A stretch of DNA of 37,805 nt from Bacteroidota bacterium (GTDB lineage Bacteria; Bacteroidota; Bacteroidia; Flavobacteriales; Flavobacteriaceae), in NCBI GenBank assembly GCA_024280145.1, contig JAJRQR010000149.1, forward strand, positions 1 through 37,805, in the 5' to 3' direction. The notes under the pieces were generated by a model, which was not told where the DNA came from, made no database searches, and saw only the letters and a list, made by a program, of their open reading frames with translations. Both the position numbers and the translations under genes were made by a program. How positions within the stretch are numbered: the stretch's first letter is position 1; each line of letters starts with the position of its first letter. This document shows, one piece after another, positions 17,828 through 27,673 of the stretch.

Positions 17828-18331
17828 TTATTTACTATAAAAAAGTTGAGTAAAAAAGTAGGTTCCGTTATCGTTTGGAACTACTCCAAAACCTGAATGA
17901 GTATAGTTTCCTTCGATTATTTTTCTATGAGCAGAGCTGTTTAACCAAGCATTTACTACCGCTTCGGCTGAAGTGTATCCGTTTGCAACATTCTCACCAA
18001 CACGAATTGCGCCTCTATCTTTTAAACCTTCAGAGCGAACATTAAAATAATCATGATTAATTCCGTTTACGTCAATCATATATTTGGTGTGATCTACAGC
18101 GTAAGCTGATGCGTATTGTTGGTCTTTTTTAATTTCTGAAAGACCGATAGAAGTACGATGTTCATTAATTAACACAAGTATTTGATCGGCGATTTCCCAA
18201 TCCGTTTCTTGAGCTAAATTTAAATCGATTGAATAATTTGCTTCTTCTGTGGTTTCGATTTCATCTTTTGAACAAGATGTAAAAAGAAACATAAATGCCA
18301 TAGCAAGTAGGCTAAGTTTATAAGTTTTCAT
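17828..18331 (-). CDS. CAP-domain (SCP-like) lipoprotein
   Basis: 167 aa. The lipobox LFTSC after MKTYKLSLLAMAFMF predicts a lipidated Cys at about residue 20. The rest is a CAP superfamily domain: INEHRTSIGL, a HTKYM helix, INHDYF, GENVANGYTSAEAVVNAWLNSSAHRKIIEGNYTHSGFGV, and the closing YFFTQLFY. The conserved His and Glu of the CAP cavity (NHDYF, GENV, SAHR) are present. Bacterial members are of unknown function, often proposed as envelope hydrolases or binding proteins. It has its own promoter with both boxes at good spacing. Confidence 0.87.
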   Translation of the reverse strand: MKTYKLSLLAMAFMFLFTSCSKDEIETTEEANYSIDLNLAQETDWEIADQILVLINEHRTSIGLSEIKKDQQYASAYAVDHTKYMIDVNGINHDYFNVRSEGLKDRGAIRVGENVANGYTSAEAVVNAWLNSSAHRKIIEGNYTHSGFGVVPNDNGTYFFTQLFYSK

Positions 18332-18369
18332 TTTTGCGGGGACATCAAATTTGGGGCTTGATGTTGGAT

Positions 18370-18399
18370 CAAATGTAAGAAAATAATTTCAAAAAACAA
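18370..18399 (-). promoter_or_regulatory. Promoter of the CAP lipoprotein gene
   Basis: The minus strand carries TTG (18399-18397), 19 bases, then TACATTTG (18377-18370), matching the Bacteroidota TTG/TAnnTTTG pair. It lies 38 bases before the ATG, giving a leader of roughly 30 bases. Confidence 0.5.
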
Positions 18400-18536
18400 C
18401 ACTTTAACCCATTATAAGTGTATTTAATCGATGTTTTATTGAAATAATCGGATTATTTCCTACATTTTATTCTTTCTGAAGTGTCGGAATTAAAGGGATT
18501 TTAGCATATCTTAGCTAATTAGAAAAATATTTAGTC

Positions 18537-19589
18537 ATGAAACAAATTTTAACACTTTTAATCGGATTTTTTGTGCTTTTTAGCTGTAAAAACGATAATT
18601 TATCAATTTCAAAAGAGGAAATTTCTTCTAAAAAAGAAGAAAAAGCAGTTCAAAATTTTGGAATTGTCATTCATGGAGGAGCTGGTACAATTCTTAAAAA
18701 GAATATGAGTGATTCATTAGAAACTGCTTATAAAGAAAAATTAAAAGAAGCAATTACTACTGGACATACCATTTTAAAAAACGGAGGGACTTCCATAGAA
18801 GCGATAACTGCAACTATTAATATAATGGAAGATTCTCCATTATTTAATTCGGGTAAAGGTGCTGTTTTTACACACGAAGAAACCAATGAGTTGGACGCTT
18901 CCATTATGGATGGAGCTACATTAAATGCAGGTGCTGTTGCGGGAGTAAAACATATAAAAAATCCAATTAACCTTGCTTTGGAGGTGATGAATAATTCGCC
19001 TCACGTATTATTAGCAGGTACTGGTGCAGAGCAATTTGCAAGAGAACAAGGTTTTGAGATGATGGATCCTTCCTATTTTTATACGGAAAAACGTTTCCAA
19101 TCCCTTCAGAAAGTAAAAGCAAAAGAGAAACAAAACAAATCTGTTTCTTTTGATGATCCTTTTATAAAAAATTCAAAATTTGGCACAGTGGGTTGCGTTG
19201 CATTAGACCAACACGGAAATTTGGCCGCCGGAACCTCAACAGGAGGAATGACCAATAAACGCTGGAATCGTATTGGAGATTCACCAATTATTGGAGCAGG
19301 AACTTATGCCAACAATGCAACTTGTGCGGGTTCTTCAACAGGTTGGGGAGAATATTTTATTCGTGCAATGGTAGCTCACGATATTTCGGCAATGATGGAA
19401 TATAAAGGAATAAGTTTACAGGAAGCTGCTCAGGAAGTAATCCAAAATAAAGTCCCTGCTTTGGGCGGTGATGGTGGTATTGTGGCAATCGATAAAGACG
19501 GAAACATAGCCATGGAGTTTAATACGGCTGGAATGTACCGAGCACATATGAATGCAGAAGGCGAGCTGATTATTAAGATTTACAAGTAA
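18537..19589 (+). CDS. Isoaspartyl peptidase/L-asparaginase, lipoprotein form
   Basis: 350 aa Ntn-hydrolase. The N-terminus MKQILTLLIGFFVLFSC is a lipoprotein signal, so the enzyme is likely periplasmic or outer-membrane bound. Family features: GIVIHGGAGTI, FNSGKGAVFTHEETNELDASIMDG, and the self-cleavage site NSKFGTVGCVALD with Thr217 as the nucleophile exposed after autocleavage. The small subunit continues with GNLAAGTSTGGMTNKRWNRIGDSPIIGAGTYAN and CAGSSTGWGEYFIR. It splits isoaspartyl dipeptides and asparagine. The upstream region is shared with the divergent CAP gene; no perfect -7 box on this strand (closest TATCTTAG). Confidence 0.93.
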   Translation: MKQILTLLIGFFVLFSCKNDNLSISKEEISSKKEEKAVQNFGIVIHGGAGTILKKNMSDSLETAYKEKLKEAITTGHTILKNGGTSIEAITATINIMEDSPLFNSGKGAVFTHEETNELDASIMDGATLNAGAVAGVKHIKNPINLALEVMNNSPHVLLAGTGAEQFAREQGFEMMDPSYFYTEKRFQSLQKVKAKEKQNKSVSFDDPFIKNSKFGTVGCVALDQHGNLAAGTSTGGMTNKRWNRIGDSPIIGAGTYANNATCAGSSTGWGEYFIRAMVAHDISAMMEYKGISLQEAAQEVIQNKVPALGGDGGIVAIDKDGNIAMEFNTAGMYRAHMNAEGELIIKIYK

Positions 19590-19615
19590 TAATCATATTA
19601 CTAGTAAACGGATTG

Positions 19616-19639
19616 TCACACTGAGCGCAGTCGAAGTGA
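19616..19639 (+). repeat. Dispersed repeat unit CTGAGCGCAGTCGAAGTGA
   Basis: TCACACTGAGCGCAGTCGAAGTGA lies in the short gap between the peptidase and monooxygenase genes. It shares its core with the copy inside metG (814-835), one base differing in GCG(G/C)AG. Short inverted ends TCAC and GTGA. Confidence 0.65.
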
Positions 19640-19661
19640 TGAAACAAAATTATTGAAAATT

Positions 19662-19970
19662 ATGAAACCATACTACGCAGTAATATTTACCTCACTCCTT
19701 TCTGAAAACACTAAAGGCTATCATCAAATGGCAGAACAAATGGAAAACCTTGCCAAACAACAACAAGGTTTTTTAGGAATAGAATCTGCCCGAGATAATT
19801 TAGGAATTACAGTTAGTTATTGGAAAACCTTAGAAGACATAAAAAAATGGCAAGCCAATAGCGAGCATCTATTAGCTCAAAAATTAGGAAAAGAGCAATG
19901 GTACCAATGGTATAAAGTGAGAATTTGTAAAGTGGAACGGGAATATGAAATTGATAACCAGCCTTTATAA
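19662..19970 (+). CDS. Antibiotic biosynthesis monooxygenase (ABM) family protein
   Basis: 102 aa from the ATG at 19662 (MKPYYAVIFTSLL); the track start three codons earlier is a TTG and less likely. It has the small ferredoxin-like ABM fold pattern: a first strand YAVIFTS, the helix MAEQMENLAKQQQGFLGIESARD, then ITVSYWKTLEDIKKWQ and HLLAQKLGKEQWYQWYKVRICKVEREY. Members are usually dimers acting as cofactor-free monooxygenases or heme-degrading enzymes, but many are of unknown role. No neighbour points to a substrate. Confidence 0.82.
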   Translation: MKPYYAVIFTSLLSENTKGYHQMAEQMENLAKQQQGFLGIESARDNLGITVSYWKTLEDIKKWQANSEHLLAQKLGKEQWYQWYKVRICKVEREYEIDNQPL

Positions 19971-20146
19971 AAACACCTTTAACCTAATACTGAAGAATAA
20001 ATTTATTTTTGTTTAGTAAACGCAACCTTTTCTTTTTTTTCTATCTGTTAAGTAGAACAATTTCTGTTTCTATTTATAACTCATTCATTTTATAACTCTG
20101 CAATTATTCGATTACAAAATTACTTTTCTAACCAAAACAATAAAAC

Positions 20147-21655
20147 ATGAAAGGAAGAAAAGAATTAATCGTTGTGATTTTTTGCGCATTATTATTTACA
20201 AGTCTATTTTACAAACAATCTTTAGGTTTAAATTTATTTATTTTTGAAAGCATTTTGTTTTCGGTCTTCTTTTATAAGAAACAATTAGTTTTTAAAAGCA
20301 AAATACAGATAGTAAGTATTTCTAGCACATTACTAACCTTACTATTTACCTTAATCACTCATTCTACTTTTTCTTATTTTATTCATTTTGTTTCGTTTTT
20401 TATTTTTATTGGCACTCTTAATTTTCCAGAAGTAAAATCATTAGTTTCCACATTTAAAATTTCGTTTGTTTCGCTATTTAAAAATCAAAGTCTGTTTTAT
20501 AGAAAAGCTATTAATTCAAAAATTAAAGGCAAAAAACTAGGTGGTTTTATCTGGAAATCAAGAATATTTTTTATCCCCTTATTAATCATTGGTTTTTTTA
20601 CTAGTATTTATTCAGCTTCAAATCCAATATTTAATGGAGTCGTTTCAGAAGCAATTAATTTTGCTCAAAAAGCTATAACTTTTCTATTTAAAGATTTAGA
20701 ATTATTACTGTTTTTTACTTTCTTTTTAGGGATTTTAATTAGTAATTTTATAGTTATAAGATCTTCAAATAAAAAAATAGTTGAGGAAGATTTGAATGCT
20801 ACCGACAACTTAATAAGAAGCAGAAAAAAAGGTTATAATCCCTTTGGTGTTATGGCTTTAAAAAACGAATACAAGGCTGCAATTTTCCTGTTTATTGTTT
20901 TAAATTTAATTCTTTTCACCTTAAATGCCATAGATATTTATTGGGTTTGGTTTAATTTTGAATGGTCTGGTCAATTATTAAAACAGTTTGTTCACGAAGG
21001 TACTTATTTGCTAATTTTTTCGATACTAATTTCAATAGCAATTGTCCTATTTTACTTCAGAAAAAATTTAAATTTTTACAAAAAAAATAAATTATTAAAA
21101 AATCTAGGCTATGTTTGGATTATCCAAAATGCAGTACTTGTTATTTCTGTAGGGATTAGAAATTATTGGTACATCAATTATTACTCTTTAGCTTACAAAA
21201 GGATTGGAGTATTTATTTTTTTAGCACTAACATTATACGGGTTATATACAGTAATAATAAAAATAAAAGACACAAAATCTTCTTATTACTTATATAAAAT
21301 GAACACGTTAGCTATCTTTATAATTTTAGTTTTAAGTTCATTAATAAACTGGGATTCTTTAATAGTAAAGTATAATTTTAAGCATTCATATAAATCATAT
21401 TTGCATCTTAGTTATCTTTCAGTAATGTCTGACAAATCACTTATGTATTTAGACAAACCTTTAACTGAATTGATTGAAATCAATAAACATCAGAAAGAAA
21501 ATTTTAAAGTAACTAAGTACGATATAAGCCCCAAAAATTATTTTAATATTATCGAAAAAAGGAAAAGACAGTTCAAAAAAAAATGGGAATCTAAGAGTAT
21601 TTTAGAATGGAGTTTGGCTGAATATTTAACTTATAAAAATTTATTTTCTAAATAA
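20147..21655 (+). CDS. DUF4173/DUF4153-type multi-pass membrane protein
   Basis: 502 aa. Repeated hydrophobic segments (about 10-12), for example LIVVIFCALLFTSLFY, IFFIPLLIIGFFTSIYS, LLLFFTFFLGILISNF, LFIVLNLILFTLNAIDIYWVWF and MNTLAIFIILVLSSLINW. The pattern DIYWVWFNFEW, LKQFVHEGTYLLIFSILISI and IRNYWYINYYSLAYKRIGVFIFLAL matches the DUF4173 family. It ends in a soluble basic tail of about 110 residues. Function unknown. It stands alone, with 176 bases before it and 274 after it without genes. Confidence 0.8.
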   Translation: MKGRKELIVVIFCALLFTSLFYKQSLGLNLFIFESILFSVFFYKKQLVFKSKIQIVSISSTLLTLLFTLITHSTFSYFIHFVSFFIFIGTLNFPEVKSLVSTFKISFVSLFKNQSLFYRKAINSKIKGKKLGGFIWKSRIFFIPLLIIGFFTSIYSASNPIFNGVVSEAINFAQKAITFLFKDLELLLFFTFFLGILISNFIVIRSSNKKIVEEDLNATDNLIRSRKKGYNPFGVMALKNEYKAAIFLFIVLNLILFTLNAIDIYWVWFNFEWSGQLLKQFVHEGTYLLIFSILISIAIVLFYFRKNLNFYKKNKLLKNLGYVWIIQNAVLVISVGIRNYWYINYYSLAYKRIGVFIFLALTLYGLYTVIIKIKDTKSSYYLYKMNTLAIFIILVLSSLINWDSLIVKYNFKHSYKSYLHLSYLSVMSDKSLMYLDKPLTELIEINKHQKENFKVTKYDISPKNYFNIIEKRKRQFKKKWESKSILEWSLAEYLTYKNLFSK

Positions 21656-21929
21656 TATTATTGTTAAAACCATCACAATTATACAAACAACAATAACAAA
21701 CGGAACAACTATTGCGTTAGCCTTAAAAACCACCCTTCCAAAATTTGCTAAAACTATTGTTTTTTGGCTTATTTTAATCAAAAAAGATGTTATTTACCTA
21801 TTTTATGATTAAAAATATACGAAAAAACACTTAAGTGCTATTTTTTTATTTTCTATAATATACTTCTTTTTTAGCAATCACTTTAAGCTTTTTTAATACC
21901 TTTAAACCACTTTTAAAACCATCATTTCA
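21656..21929. other. Intergenic region upstream of the A2M gene
   Basis: 274 bases of AT-rich sequence. I see no ORF or RNA gene. The best promoter-like string before the A2M gene is TACCTTTA at 21896-21903, one mismatch from TAnnTTTG. Confidence 0.4.
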
Positions 21930-24900
21930 ATGAAATCTATTCTTCGTTTTCTGCTCGTATTTTCAGCCCTATTAATCGTTTCTTGTAACAACAATGATCC
22001 TAAAGGAGTCGACAACCTTTTTAAGTTTAAAGATTATATTTCGTACAATACTTACGGAAATAATTCAATTGCAAATTCTATAAAAATAGAACTTGTAAAA
22101 CCTCTTGAACAATACGAACTTACTCAGGAAATCCCTTCAGAGTTTATTAAAATTTCACCAAAAATCGAGGGAACTCTTCTTATCCAAAACGGAAGAACTT
22201 TAGTGTTTCAACCTTCAACAAAACTACTCCCAGATACCGAATATACGATAACTGTTTTGCTAAACAAACTCTATGATGATGTTGAAAAAGGTTTCGAATC
22301 CTATACCTTTTCATTTAAAACCATCACGGCAAATTTTAAATTGAATTTAGGGGAATTGCATTCCATTTCAAAAGAATGGCAATACTTAACAGGTGTACTA
22401 GAGGTTTCTGATTTTATTTCTTCTGAAAAAGCATTTCAACTCATTAATATAGCACAAAATGAAAATGAAAAAATTTATATAAATTGGAATACTGAAACTA
22501 AAGATGCCAAGTTTTTTGAATTTAAAATAGATAGTATTCATCGCTCAATTGAAGATTCAGAAATTAAAATTAGTTGGGACGGAAAAGCAATTGATTCTGA
22601 AACAAAAGGAGAAGAAACCCTCTTAATTCCAGGTCAAAATAACTTTATGGTAGTCGATGTAAAAAGTATTATTACTCCACAGGCTTCCCTTTCCATTAAT
22701 TTTTCAGATCCTATAAAAGAAAATCAAAATTTTGAAGGTTTGGTAGTTATCGAAAACACTTCGAATCTGCGTTATGAAGTTGACGGAAACGTACTTCACG
22801 TATATCCTCAAAGCAGGGTAATTGGCGATGTTAGAATTACTATTTTCAATGGTATTAAAAATACTTCTGACTTTTCTTTGAAAAAAGAATTTTCTGAACT
22901 CATCTCTTTCGAACAAATAAAACCGGGTGTTAGACTACTTTCAAAAGGAGTTATTTTACCTAATTCCAGTTCCAATCCTTTCTATTTTGAAGCCGTAAAT
23001 TTAAAATCTGTAGATGTTCGAGTGGTTAAGATATTCGAAAATAATATGCTTCAGTTTTTACAAGAATCTAATTTTAATGCTCGTCATATTTACGATATTA
23101 AAAGAGTGGGAAGAAGAGTGGTTAAAAAAACAATTCTGCTTGACGAAACAACTACAAACAATGGAGCTTGGAAAGCTCATGCTTTAAACCTTTCCAAACT
23201 TTTTAAAGCAGAACCTGGTGCTTTATACCGAGTTGAAATCAGTTTTAAGAAAGAATATATTTCTTATGATTGTTCTCTTAATTCAGATACGATTTCTTCC
23301 GAAAATGAAAACTTTGAGAATGATTATTACTACGAGGATGAAATTGAAGGGGATGATTTTGATGAAGAAGAACGCGAACAACGTTATTGGGATAATGAGC
23401 TGTATAGCTGGAGAAAATACTCCTATAATTGGGAACAACAAGATAATCCTTGTCACAATGCTTATTACAGTGAGGATCGATTTGCAGTTGCAAATATATT
23501 GGGCTCTGATTTAGGTTTAATAGTGAAGAAAAGTGAAAACAAATCCTATCATTTTATTACAACCAACTTGCTTAGTGCTTCTCCTGAAAGTGAAGTACTT
23601 ATAAATTTATATAATTTTCAACAACAATTAATAGGCACAACTACTACCGATTTTAAAGGGTTCTCTTTATATGACAGCAATAAATCTGTTGCATTTGCCA
23701 TCGCCCAAAAGGGAAATAATTATGCTTATGTAAAATTAGAAGACGGTAATGCATTATCCTTAAGTAAGTTTGATGTCTCTGGGAAAAAACTTCAAAAAGG
23801 ACTTAAAGGTTACGTTTATACAGAGCGTGGAGTGTATCGTCCTGGCGATCCAATTCACCTAACATTTGTGTTAAATGATGGAGCAAATAAGTTGCCAAAA
23901 AATCACCCTGTTAAGTTAGAAGTAACCGATTCTCGTGGAAAATTAGTTGAACGAACCGTTAAAAACGAAGGTGTTAATGGCTTTTATTACTTCCCAATTA
24001 AAACGGAAGCAGATGCACCCACAGGAAATTGGCAAGCGACCATTTCTGTTGGTGGAGTGAAATTTACAAAAAATCTAAAAGTGGCTACTATTAAGCCCAA
24101 CCGACTTAAATTAAAACTCGATTTTAACGATGAGGTTCTCGATGCAAGTAAACCTATTAAAGGTACTGCATCTGCACTTTGGTTGCATGGTGCCATTGCG
24201 AGAAATCTTAAAATCACGATGGATGTAACACTTCGTTCTACCAATACGGCTTTTAAAAAATATTCTAACTATAATTTTAATGACCCTATTCGAAATTTCA
24301 ATAAAGTTGCAATTCCAATTATGGGAGGCGAGGACTCAAGTGATAACTATCTTTCTGCTGAAGGAATTAAAAACTTTTCAAAAAAAATAGACCTCAGCCG
24401 AAATGCTCCCGGGATGTTAAAAGCAACATTCCTAACGAAAGTTTATGAAGGAGGTGGCGATTTTTCGATGGATGTATTTTCAAAAAACCTTGCCCCATAC
24501 ACTCATTTTGTTGGACTACAATCTCCCAAAACAAAACGATACGGATCTTATGATACCGATAAAAATATAGAATTTAATGTTGCTTCAGTGGATGCTCAAG
24601 GAAAAGCTTCAGGAAATAGAAAACTACAAGTAAAAGTTTTTAAAATTGAATGGCGTTGGTGGTGGAGTCGTGGTTATGACAACCTTTCAAGTTATGAAAA
24701 TTCAACGGTTCATCGTCCAATAAATGAGTTTTCAGTAACCACAGAAAACAACGGAAAAGCAACCTTTAAAGTAAATGTTCCAGATGAAGAAGGTGGACGT
24801 TACCTAATAAGAGTCATCGATAAAAAATCGGGACACGCAACAGGACGAGTAGCTTATTTTTACAAAAATTGGTGGAAAAGCCCAACCAATGGCGATGCCG

Positions 24901-27503
24901 AAAGTGCTAAAATGTTGGTGTTTTCAGCAGACAAAGAAAAGTACAATGTGGGCGATAAAGCTGTAATTACCTTTCCTTCTTCAAGTGAAGGACGTGCTTT
25001 AATTAGTGTTGAAAACGGCACCGAAGTCCTTTCTACACAATGGGAAGTAACTAATATCGGCGAATCCAAAGTAACTATTCCTATTACGGAAGAAATGGCG
25101 CCAAATGTGTATGTTAACATTTCTCTTTTACAGCCTCATGAACAAACCAAAAACGATTTACCAATTCGTTTGTACGGTGTAATTCCTTTGTTAGTTGAAA
25201 ATCCTTCAACCATTTTAGAACCAGAAATTAAAATGCCAGATGTGCTTAAACCTGAAGAAAATTTCACGGTAAAAGTTTCCGAAAAAAATAACACAGCAAT
25301 GACCTACACCATAGCTGTGGTAGATGAAGGCTTGTTGGATTTAACCAGATTTGCAACTCCAAAAATACACGAGGCTTTTTATGCTCGGGAAGCTTTGGGC
25401 GTAAAAACATTTGATATTTTCGATTTGGTAATTGGTGCCTATTCTGGAAGTGTGGATAATATTTATGCCATTGGTGGCGGTGACGAAGCGGCGGGTGCAA
25501 AAAACCGGAAAGCGGATCGTTTTAAACCTGTGGTGACTTTCTTAGGTCCTTTTCATTTAAAGAAAGGAAAAACTGACAGTCATAAAATAATGATGTCCAA
25601 TTATATTGGTTCGGTTAGAACGATGGTGATTGCTGGTGAAAACAAGAAAAATGCCTACGGAAAAACAGATAAAACAACTCCCGTTAGAAAACCATTAATG
25701 GTATTAGCTTCGCTTCCTCGGAAACTTTCTCCAGGTGAAAAAGTGACGTTACCCGTAACCGTTTTCGCAATGGAAAATAAGATTAAAAAAGCAACCGTTT
25801 CTGTTAAAGTAGGTGAAGGATTGAAACCAATTAATGGGACTTCAAAAGCAATTAATTTTACTGAAATAGGAGAAAAGATTGTCAATTTTGAATTTGAAGT
25901 ATTGCCAACAAACAAATTTGAAACCATTGAAGTTTCCGTTTCTGGTCACGGTGAAAAGGCAAGTTATAAAGTTGAAATTGATGTCGTAAATCCAAATCCG
26001 ATTTCGCAAAAAGCAACCTCTTATACCTTATCTAAAAACGCTTCAAAAACCATCAATTTTGAAACTTTTGGCGTAGCAGGAACTAATGGTGCCATGTTGG
26101 AATTTTCAACTTTACCTCCAATGAATTTCGAAAAAAGAATGAATTATTTAATTCAATATCCCCACGGATGTGTGGAGCAAACTACTTCGTCTGTATTTCC
26201 GCAGTTATTCTTAGATGATATTTTCGATATCACTTTCGATAAGAAAAAAGAAATGGAGAAAAACATAAAAGCCGGAATCCTTAAATTAAGTAATTTTCAG
26301 ACTACCAACGGCGGACTTTCCTACTGGCAAGGAGAAACCGAAGCCGACGAATGGGGAAGCAATTACGCAGGACATTTTATGTTGGAAGCCAAGAAAAAAG
26401 GCTATGCTTTACCTATTTCATTTTTAAGTAATTGGTTGCGTTATCAGCAAGTAACAGCTCGTCAATGGAGGAATAGTAACACGGAATATAATTCTAGTTT
26501 AGTACAAGCATATCGTTTATATACATTGGCTTTAGCAGTACAACCGGAATTAGCTGCAATGAATCGTTTGCGAGAATCCAAACACCTTAGTAACGATGCT
26601 AAATGGCGATTGGCTGCGGCCTATGCTTTGGCTGGGAAAAAGCAAGTTGCCATTGAAATAACTCAAACCGCAAACATCCATTTCATTACAAACAACTACG
26701 ATTATTATACCTATGGTTCTCCTTTCAGAAACAAGGCAATGGCTTTGGAAACTATGGTGGCTTTGGGTGATGAAAAACAAAAAGAAATAGCGATTACAGT
26801 AGCAAACGATTTATCTTCTCAAAGTTGGTTTAGCACTCAAGAAACAGCTTATGCTTTGTTGGCGATGTCGAAAATGGTGACTAAAAATGGAGGAAAAGCA
26901 ATCGCAATTTCTTTTAAACAAAACGGAAAAACAAGCACTATTAAAACAGAAAAAGCAGTTTCGCAACGAGACGTATCTTTTGTAATGGGAACTAACTCCC
27001 TTGAAATCATTAATAATAAAGACAATGTAGTCTATGTAAGTCTTTCTCAAAAAGGAAAACTTCCGCTGGGAAAAGAACTTTCTGAACAACGAAATCTTAC
27101 CGTTAGAACTTCATTTAAAAACAAATCTGGAAAAGCAATTGATATTTCAAACCTAAGACAAGGAACCGAAATTACAGCACAAATTACCGTGAGCAACAAT
27201 TCTAATAATTGGGTTGGAAATGTGGCACTTTCACAGATATTTCCAAGTGGTTGGGAAATTGTAAACACAAGCTTTACCGACTTAAAAGGCGGTGCAACTG
27301 GCAACGCTCGTTATACCGATATTCGTGATGATCGTGTGAATTTCTATTTTGATATTTCAGCAAAAAAATCGAAAACCTTCACCGTAAAACTAAACGCTTC
27401 CTATTTAGGAACCTACTATTTACCTGGTACTCAAACCGAAGCGATGTATGATAACAATTATTATGCTCGAGGAAAAGGGCGTTGGGTTGTTGTTAAGAAA
27501 TAA
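21930..27503 (+). CDS. Alpha-2-macroglobulin family lipoprotein with thioester
   Basis: 1857 aa. Lipoprotein signal ending LLIVSC, then a bacterial Ig-like domain (about 45-135), macroglobulin domains including MG2 (YVYTERGVYRPGDPIHLTF, about 630), a bait-like region, the A2M core (FLGPFHLKKGKTDSH...SVRTMVIAGE), and the alpha/alpha toroid with the thioester motif HGCVEQ (Cys1414, Gln1417). The C-terminal domain begins near FKNKSGKAIDISNL. It is thought to trap attacking proteases by covalent linkage in the periplasm. A very acidic insert near residues 455-490 (YYYEDEIEGDDFDEEE) is unusual. The next gene is pbpC, the same pairing as E. coli yfhM-pbpC, supporting a role in guarding the cell wall after envelope damage. 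Confidence 0.93.
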   Translation: MKSILRFLLVFSALLIVSCNNNDPKGVDNLFKFKDYISYNTYGNNSIANSIKIELVKPLEQYELTQEIPSEFIKISPKIEGTLLIQNGRTLVFQPSTKLLPDTEYTITVLLNKLYDDVEKGFESYTFSFKTITANFKLNLGELHSISKEWQYLTGVLEVSDFISSEKAFQLINIAQNENEKIYINWNTETKDAKFFEFKIDSIHRSIEDSEIKISWDGKAIDSETKGEETLLIPGQNNFMVVDVKSIITPQASLSINFSDPIKENQNFEGLVVIENTSNLRYEVDGNVLHVYPQSRVIGDVRITIFNGIKNTSDFSLKKEFSELISFEQIKPGVRLLSKGVILPNSSSNPFYFEAVNLKSVDVRVVKIFENNMLQFLQESNFNARHIYDIKRVGRRVVKKTILLDETTTNNGAWKAHALNLSKLFKAEPGALYRVEISFKKEYISYDCSLNSDTISSENENFENDYYYEDEIEGDDFDEEEREQRYWDNELYSWRKYSYNWEQQDNPCHNAYYSEDRFAVANILGSDLGLIVKKSENKSYHFITTNLLSASPESEVLINLYNFQQQLIGTTTTDFKGFSLYDSNKSVAFAIAQKGNNYAYVKLEDGNALSLSKFDVSGKKLQKGLKGYVYTERGVYRPGDPIHLTFVLNDGANKLPKNHPVKLEVTDSRGKLVERTVKNEGVNGFYYFPIKTEADAPTGNWQATISVGGVKFTKNLKVATIKPNRLKLKLDFNDEVLDASKPIKGTASALWLHGAIARNLKITMDVTLRSTNTAFKKYSNYNFNDPIRNFNKVAIPIMGGEDSSDNYLSAEGIKNFSKKIDLSRNAPGMLKATFLTKVYEGGGDFSMDVFSKNLAPYTHFVGLQSPKTKRYGSYDTDKNIEFNVASVDAQGKASGNRKLQVKVFKIEWRWWWSRGYDNLSSYENSTVHRPINEFSVTTENNGKATFKVNVPDEEGGRYLIRVIDKKSGHATGRVAYFYKNWWKSPTNGDAESAKMLVFSADKEKYNVGDKAVITFPSSSEGRALISVENGTEVLSTQWEVTNIGESKVTIPITEEMAPNVYVNISLLQPHEQTKNDLPIRLYGVIPLLVENPSTILEPEIKMPDVLKPEENFTVKVSEKNNTAMTYTIAVVDEGLLDLTRFATPKIHEAFYAREALGVKTFDIFDLVIGAYSGSVDNIYAIGGGDEAAGAKNRKADRFKPVVTFLGPFHLKKGKTDSHKIMMSNYIGSVRTMVIAGENKKNAYGKTDKTTPVRKPLMVLASLPRKLSPGEKVTLPVTVFAMENKIKKATVSVKVGEGLKPINGTSKAINFTEIGEKIVNFEFEVLPTNKFETIEVSVSGHGEKASYKVEIDVVNPNPISQKATSYTLSKNASKTINFETFGVAGTNGAMLEFSTLPPMNFEKRMNYLIQYPHGCVEQTTSSVFPQLFLDDIFDITFDKKKEMEKNIKAGILKLSNFQTTNGGLSYWQGETEADEWGSNYAGHFMLEAKKKGYALPISFLSNWLRYQQVTARQWRNSNTEYNSSLVQAYRLYTLALAVQPELAAMNRLRESKHLSNDAKWRLAAAYALAGKKQVAIEITQTANIHFITNNYDYYTYGSPFRNKAMALETMVALGDEKQKEIAITVANDLSSQSWFSTQETAYALLAMSKMVTKNGGKAIAISFKQNGKTSTIKTEKAVSQRDVSFVMGTNSLEIINNKDNVVYVSLSQKGKLPLGKELSEQRNLTVRTSFKNKSGKAIDISNLRQGTEITAQITVSNNSNNWVGNVALSQIFPSGWEIVNTSFTDLKGGATGNARYTDIRDDRVNFYFDISAKKSKTFTVKLNASYLGTYYLPGTQTEAMYDNNYYARGKGRWVVVKK

Positions 27504-27518
27504 TAAAACGATAATAAG

Positions 27519-27640
27519 TTAACCGCAAAGAACGCTATAGAATCGCAAGGGTCGCTAAGTAATATTAAGAACCATTTAGCTTAAATAATCTTTTTATTCT
27601 TTGTGTTCTTTGCGTAAACCTTTGCGCTCTTTGTGGTTAA
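27519..27640. repeat. Imperfect 122-bp inverted repeat rich in GCAAAGA units
   Basis: TTAACCGCAAAGAACGC at 27519-27535 faces GCGCTCTTTGTGGTTAA at 27624-27640, 15 of 17 positions matching. Inside the right half, further TTCTTTGCG and CTTTGCGC units repeat the theme. A fragment of the same sequence (CGCAAAGACCGCAAAGAAAA, about 31727-31746) lies after dinB. It looks like a dispersed non-coding element in the A2M-pbpC gap and might also fold in the transcript. Confidence 0.6.
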
Positions 27641-27673
27641 AAAATATGCTACCTTAAAATACTTAATGCCTTA

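Noticed and set aside
25748-25759. GTTAC-CC-GTAAC inside the A2M gene as another Crp/Fnr operator
   Set aside because: Half-sites are in the opposite order with a 2-base spacer, it lies in coding sequence, and there is no promoter context.
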